Assembly (NCBI GenBank): GCA_905235375.1
Contig: CAJOLH010000015.1
Span: 38,248 to 102,247 of the forward strand
Source: an uncultured Bacteroidales bacterium
Lineage (GTDB): Bacteria > Bacteroidota > Bacteroidia > Bacteroidales > UBA3663
Direction: 5' to 3'
DNA length: 64,000 bases
Part shown: one piece after another, positions 60,753-64,000 of the stretch
Position numbering within the stretch: position 1 is the stretch's first letter
How the letters are laid out: every line of letters begins with the position of its first letter
Program-made: the position numbers and the translations under genes
The notes under the pieces: generated by a model
What the model was told of the DNA's origin: nothing
Databases searched by the model: none
What the model saw: the letters and a program-made list of their open reading frames with translations, nothing else

Positions 60753-61352
60753 TCAAAGGACATCTTCCATCAGCATTTTCTCAATCAAAGGGACGTACCA
60801 GGCGCGCACTTCATCGGCAGTTGGTGTATGACCTCCGGGGAAGTGATGCGACTTGTTGTAATGTTCCAGGAATATGGGCTCGAAGTGTGCCAGCGTGTCC
60901 TGTTCGCCGAACAAGCCCCACACCTTGTCCTTATAATATGGATTGCAATAGTTGAACTGTACGGACTCCAGTTCGGCAAACTCCTGTATCAAAGCTTCGT
61001 CGATAACGAACTTCTGGTTGCCATCCTTTCGTGCAGATTTATATTCGTGTGCTCCTATGCGCGGCTTCAGGAACTCCGTCATCCGAAAGTGCGGATTGCC
61101 AAGCAAGGCAGGGATGCCTGCAACGGGAGCCAGCATCTGAGCATAGAACGAACCACAACTATTGCCCACCAGTAGGTCAGGCTTCTCGTGGTCAATCAGT
61201 TCTCGGATAAGGCTGAGGGCTTCTTTCGGGTGAATCGGCAAATCGGGGGTAAGCACCTCTGCTCGCCCCTCGAAGCATTCGCGCAAAGCCAAGGCTGGCA
61301 CACACTGGCCACTGGCAAAGAATCCGTGCAGAAAGAGTATCTTCTTATTCAT
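60753..61352 (-). CDS. alpha/beta hydrolase, YqiA/YcfP-like esterase
   Basis: The ATG at 61352 (MNKKILFLHGFFASGQ) gives 199 aa; a TTG two codons earlier is less likely. LHGFFASG is the oxyanion-loop region, and VGNSCGSFYA near residue 65 has the nucleophile Ser, as in YqiA (GxSxG-like with Asn). GLFGEQDTLAHF provides the Asp and HHFPGGHTPT the His near residue 175. It is a small cytosolic esterase; YqiA prefers acyl-CoA or palmitoyl substrates. It overlaps the end of the PNPOx-like gene by 8 bp, so they form an operon. Confidence 0.8.
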   Translation of the reverse strand: MNKKILFLHGFFASGQCVPALALRECFEGRAEVLTPDLPIHPKEALSLIRELIDHEKPDLLVGNSCGSFYAQMLAPVAGIPALLGNPHFRMTEFLKPRIGAHEYKSARKDGNQKFVIDEALIQEFAELESVQFNYCNPYYKDKVWGLFGEQDTLAHFEPIFLEHYNKSHHFPGGHTPTADEVRAWYVPLIEKMLMEDVL

Positions 61353-61818
61353 GTCCAACCAGTTCTATTGACTCTTTTCCTGTAAGATGTTCTATATCGA
61401 AGCGAATCGCCAGCATCCGCGACAACCCTTTCTCCAATTCCTTTTGCAAGGCTTCCTCTTGGTTAGGGTTGTATCTGTCACCAAGCATTCGCGCTGATTC
61501 AAGTTTCTCTTGCTCATCCTCAACGATATGGATTCTGCCAAACGCTATGACACTGCGAAAAAAGGTTGTATATTTCTCAGGATGCACTTCGTCCTGATCT
61601 ATGACACAAAACGAGGCCTTCTCGTATTTGCGGATGGCATCGACCTTATGTCCACTGAGTGCGCTGTGAAAATACAATTTCCCATTCGCATAGACATAAC
61701 TGATGGGAACAGCGTACGGATAGCCGTTATCTCCCAACAAGGCCAAGGTGCCTGCTGTGGATTTCTGCAATATGCTGATGCTTTCTTCTTCGGAAAGCTG
61801 CTGGCGCTTACGCCGCAT
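61345..61818 (-). CDS. pyridoxamine 5'-phosphate oxidase-fold flavoprotein (NimA-like)
   Basis: The ATG at 61818 (MRRKRQQLSEEESISILQK) gives 157 aa; a TTG six codons earlier is possible. The split-barrel pattern is clear: STAGTLALLGDNGYPYAVPISYVYANGKLYFHSA, then GHKVDAIRKYEKASFCVID, as in FMN-binding proteins related to the nitroimidazole reductase Nim family. FMN contacts would be in the Y-F-H-S-A and K-V-D segments. The substrate is unknown, so resistance should not be assumed. It is first in the two-gene operon. Confidence 0.82.
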   Translation of the reverse strand: MRRKRQQLSEEESISILQKSTAGTLALLGDNGYPYAVPISYVYANGKLYFHSALSGHKVDAIRKYEKASFCVIDQDEVHPEKYTTFFRSVIAFGRIHIVEDEQEKLESARMLGDRYNPNQEEALQKELEKGLSRMLAIRFDIEHLTGKESIELVGHE

Positions 61819-61910
61819 TTCTCTGAATTGTCCCAAATTATGATAATGCTTTTAATCCAATTCATTTTATGTTTCTCTTGCCTTTTTGAGGGCAAATTGT
61901 TGTTTCGGTG

Positions 61911-61941
61911 CAAAGATACTGAGTATTGATGATATTTCAAA
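61911..61941 (-). promoter_or_regulatory. promoter for the PNPOx-like/YqiA-like operon
   Basis: Minus strand: TATCTTTG (61911-61918), a 19-bp spacer, TTTG (61938-61941). Confidence 0.72.
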
Positions 61942-62064
61942 ATTTCAGATAAACATTTATTACTTTTTAACTGACAAGCATTAAATTCTTACTCTTTGTT
62001 CTTTTGCCTATACTCTTGTAGGCTGCACCTTGCATTTCGCTCGAAATATTTTGCAACGTCAAGC

Positions 62065-62540
62065 ATCAGTGGTTTCCGTCCTGAGTGCGACGCAGAAACG
62101 CACTCAGGCCTCCCTTGGGAACCGCTAATTTTCAGTGTCCTCGGTGTCTTCCGTGTTCGATAAAAAAAGAACGTTGGAGGTATCTGCTGCAGAGCAATTT
62201 TATTCTTTTTTTCTCTACGGACTTCATGGACTTAATGGACTATCAATGACGTGCGCAAGCAAAAGTCCTAAAAGTCCCCATAGTCCGTAGAGAATAATAA
62301 CTCCTTGGCGACTCGCGGACTATCTCTGGCGTGCGCAAGCAAAAGTCCTTAAAGTCCCGAAAGTCCGTAGAACTTAAACCAGAACTCCGTAGCGACCCGC
62401 ATTGGCGCGCGCAAGCGAAAATCTGTGTGGATCTGTGCGATCTGTGTGACCCTAAAATAACTCCTTGGCGCCCCTGTTCTTTATCAAGAATTGTCGAACA
62501 ATATTTATCTACCACGGAATACACGAAAGACACGGAATCT
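62065..62540. repeat. left arm of a long word-rich inverted repeat
   Basis: The outer end has CGTCAAGC...TCCGTCCTGAGTGCGACG and the phrase GTGTCCTCGGTGTCTTCCG. The middle has many AGTCCTTAAAGTCCCGAAAG and TCCGTAGAG words interspersed with GCGCAAGCAAAAGTCC. The inner end is ATCTGTGTGGATCTGTGCG (ending 62451), followed by ACCACGGAATACACGAAAGA words to 62540. It matches the reverse complement of 63508-63915 over most of its length, with two larger insertions or deletions. It includes no plausible gene. Confidence 0.88.
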
Positions 62541-62555
62541 TGTTCGTCCAAGGCG

Positions 62556-63362
62556 CTACGGCTTGGCAATCACTGTGATTTCATGAATGGTAAACAGTCC
62601 GTTCTCATCAATAGTGAAAGGAGCCGACAGCTCTGGCATATCGTCGTAGGTCAGCACAAGTCCTGTAGTGAATTTCACACCAGGAATGAATATGACTTTG
62701 GGGTCGCCACTGCTGACGTCATAGTATAGCTGCTCTCCTATCCACAACGGCAGTTCGTCATCGAAGCCACCCATGTTCTTGACGGAATTGGTGACAGTCG
62801 TCAACAGCTTGCCACCATCATAGAGCGAGATCACTTCACCCTCAATCGTATAACTCAAGCGCTGGAGCAGTTCTTGCTGCACACCATAGGGATTGACCTC
62901 TGTCTTCACATAAGCTAAGTCGTTTTCGCCAAAGCGAATCTGATGGAGCCACTCTACTCGAATGCCCGAGCCTTCCATCGCCGAACTGGTAAGCCAGAGG
63001 TCACCCGTCTTGGCATTGTACTTCGCCTGTGGTTCACGCGTATGGCGAATATTGGGAAAGGTGGTGGATAGTGCCCCTTTTGTCACATTGATGCCATAGC
63101 CCTCTGTAGAGGTCTGGTCCACTTCGTCAATGCTCGACACATTGATTTCAGATACCGTATCGTTCAACAAATCATGGCAATGGAACATCACCGCCTTTGC
63201 CGAAGCCTGCTGAACATGGTCGGGCATCATGTCCGAAGGCACAGGATCTTCCATAGTGCCAGCCAACGGTTTCTGATCTACATTGGCAGTCTTGCACCCT
63301 GCCATCACCAAAGCCATAGCAAAGATTACTAAGGCATAACTGATTAAAGTCTTTCTTTTCAT
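62556..63362 (-). CDS. DUF4738-like lipoprotein enclosed by inverted repeats
   Basis: The start at 63362 (MKRKTLISYALVIFAMALVMAGC) gives 268 aa with lipobox VMAGC. The mature part is beta-rich: SSIDEVDQTSTEGYGINVTKG, IRHTREPQAKYNAKTGDLWLTS, SGIRVEWLHQIRFGENDLAYVKTEVNPYG, and PGVKFTTGLVLTYDDMP. This looks like the DUF4738 family of Bacteroidales lipoproteins; the assignment is from memory. Function unknown. It is the only gene between two long inverted word-rich repeats and has no clear Bacteroidota promoter. Confidence 0.68.
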   Translation of the reverse strand: MKRKTLISYALVIFAMALVMAGCKTANVDQKPLAGTMEDPVPSDMMPDHVQQASAKAVMFHCHDLLNDTVSEINVSSIDEVDQTSTEGYGINVTKGALSTTFPNIRHTREPQAKYNAKTGDLWLTSSAMEGSGIRVEWLHQIRFGENDLAYVKTEVNPYGVQQELLQRLSYTIEGEVISLYDGGKLLTTVTNSVKNMGGFDDELPLWIGEQLYYDVSSGDPKVIFIPGVKFTTGLVLTYDDMPELSAPFTIDENGLFTIHEITVIAKP

Positions 63363-63507
63363 CTTAAATACATTTATTTCATTATTCAAATTCTGCATAG
63401 AAACACTATTGTTCACGCTCTTTCAGTTCAAAAAGTTTCTCGAATACGCGGCGGACGTGTGCCGTGCCTTCCGATTCCTTCTGGCTGAGCCGCTAATCTG
63501 ATAAATC

Positions 63508-63990
63508 AGGTCACACAGATCGCACAGATCTACACAGATTTTCGCTTGCGCGCGCCAATGCGGGTCGCTACGGAGTTATTATTCTCTACGGACTTTCGGG
63601 ACTTTAGGGACTTTTGCTTGCGCACTCCAGGGTTAGTCCATTAAGTCCTTGAAGTCCGTAGAGAAAAAAGAATAAGTCCATAGAGAAAAGACTCCTTAGA
63701 GCCATTGGAAAAGCATCGGAGCGCGTAGCGAGTCCTTGAAGTCCATGAAGTCCGTAGAGAATAAAAATTGCTCCGCAGCAGATACCTCCAACGTTCTTTC
63801 CTTATCGAACACGGAAGACACCGAGGACACTGAAAATTAGCGGGTCCCAATGGAGGCCTGAGTGCGTTTCTTCGTCGCACTCAGGACGGAAAGACACTGA
63901 AGCTTGACGCGAGATATATTCCTTAGAGCTAAAGAAATCTGTGTAAATCAGTGAAATCTGTGTGACAAAAGAGAGAAAAGTCATCCGTGA
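63508..63990. repeat. right arm of the long word-rich inverted repeat
   Basis: In plus orientation it begins GGTCACACAGATCGCACAGA, runs through CGCTTGCGCGCGCCAATGCG, repeated AAGTCCGTAGAG words and CCTCCAACGTTCTTTCC, and ends GTCGCACTCAGGACGG...GCTTGACG (about 63915). Further AATCTGTGTAAATCAGTG words continue to the window edge. It is the inverted copy of 62065-62451. Confidence 0.88.
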
Positions 63991-64000
63991 GAATCGGACA

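Noticed and set aside
62000-62540. CRISPR array suspected from repeated words
   Set aside because: Units have no constant length or unique spacers, and there are no cas genes.

Overview
The window looks like a chromosomal segment of a Bacteroidales bacterium, most like Prevotella and relatives. The evidence is the Bacteroidota promoter pattern (TTTG, 19-20 bp, TAnnTTTG) in front of many genes, two PorZ-like proteins with type IX secretion C-terminal domains, and families typical of the group (DUF4886, DUF3810, SLBB/Wza, Wzi, EpsG, DUF4956, DUF2490, GH109-like oxidoreductase). Both window edges cut into features: the 3' end of tgt on the left, an inverted-repeat island on the right.

Layout. 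1-2.1 kb: tgt end, LD-carboxypeptidase, BASS transporter. 2.2-17.0 kb: one dense, mostly overlapping exopolysaccharide operon on the + strand (SLBB export protein, Wzz, flippase, EpsG-like polymerase, five glycosyltransferases, an acetyltransferase, a DUF4886 protein, Wzi). 17.2-26.6 kb: a lipocalin-like lipoprotein, a second DUF4886 protein, two PorZ-like proteins (the first frameshifted) flanking a radical SAM protein and a glycosyltransferase, then a CPBP protease. 26.7-36.7 kb: tRNA-Leu(CAG) carrying a 9.86-kb integrative element bounded by a 14-bp direct repeat. It encodes a tyrosine recombinase, two HTH proteins, a DnaB-type helicase and several unknown proteins, and has a probable small RNA at its right end. 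It carries no relaxase, capsid or known cargo that I can recognise. 37-49 kb: AAA ATPase, a 58-aa gene, HAD phosphatase, glycosyltransferase, DUF3810 metalloprotease, MetY, a small secreted protein, xylose-type MFS transporter, a relic of a Y1 (REP-associated) transposase, an AlbA-wHTH-riboflavin kinase fusion and a GNAT. 48.8-53.2 kb: operon of VTC polyphosphate polymerase, DUF4956, DUF2490 and a DUF4353-type carbohydrate-binding lipoprotein. 53.3-64 kb: two CarboxypepD_reg-like paralogs, exonuclease III, a NahK-like sugar kinase, a GH109-like lipoprotein, a frameshifted acyltransferase, a YqiA-like hydrolase, a PNPOx-family protein and a DUF4738-like lipoprotein inside a long inverted repeat.

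The most unusual signals are: (a) the fusion of an AlbA_2/winged-helix DNA-binding protein to a complete riboflavin kinase domain; (b) four copies of a ~126-bp higher-order repeat, each built of three palindromes, between the DUF3810 gene and metY; (c) at least eleven intergenic islands of iterated short words, several with inverted arms around a shared core, which in two places have become coding sequence; (d) a ~400-bp word-rich inverted repeat enclosing one lipoprotein gene; (e) the duplicated PorZ genes beside the polysaccharide operon; (f) the tRNA-Leu element with matching paired motifs at both ends and a predicted ~70-nt RNA. No database search was possible; family names come from motif recognition.
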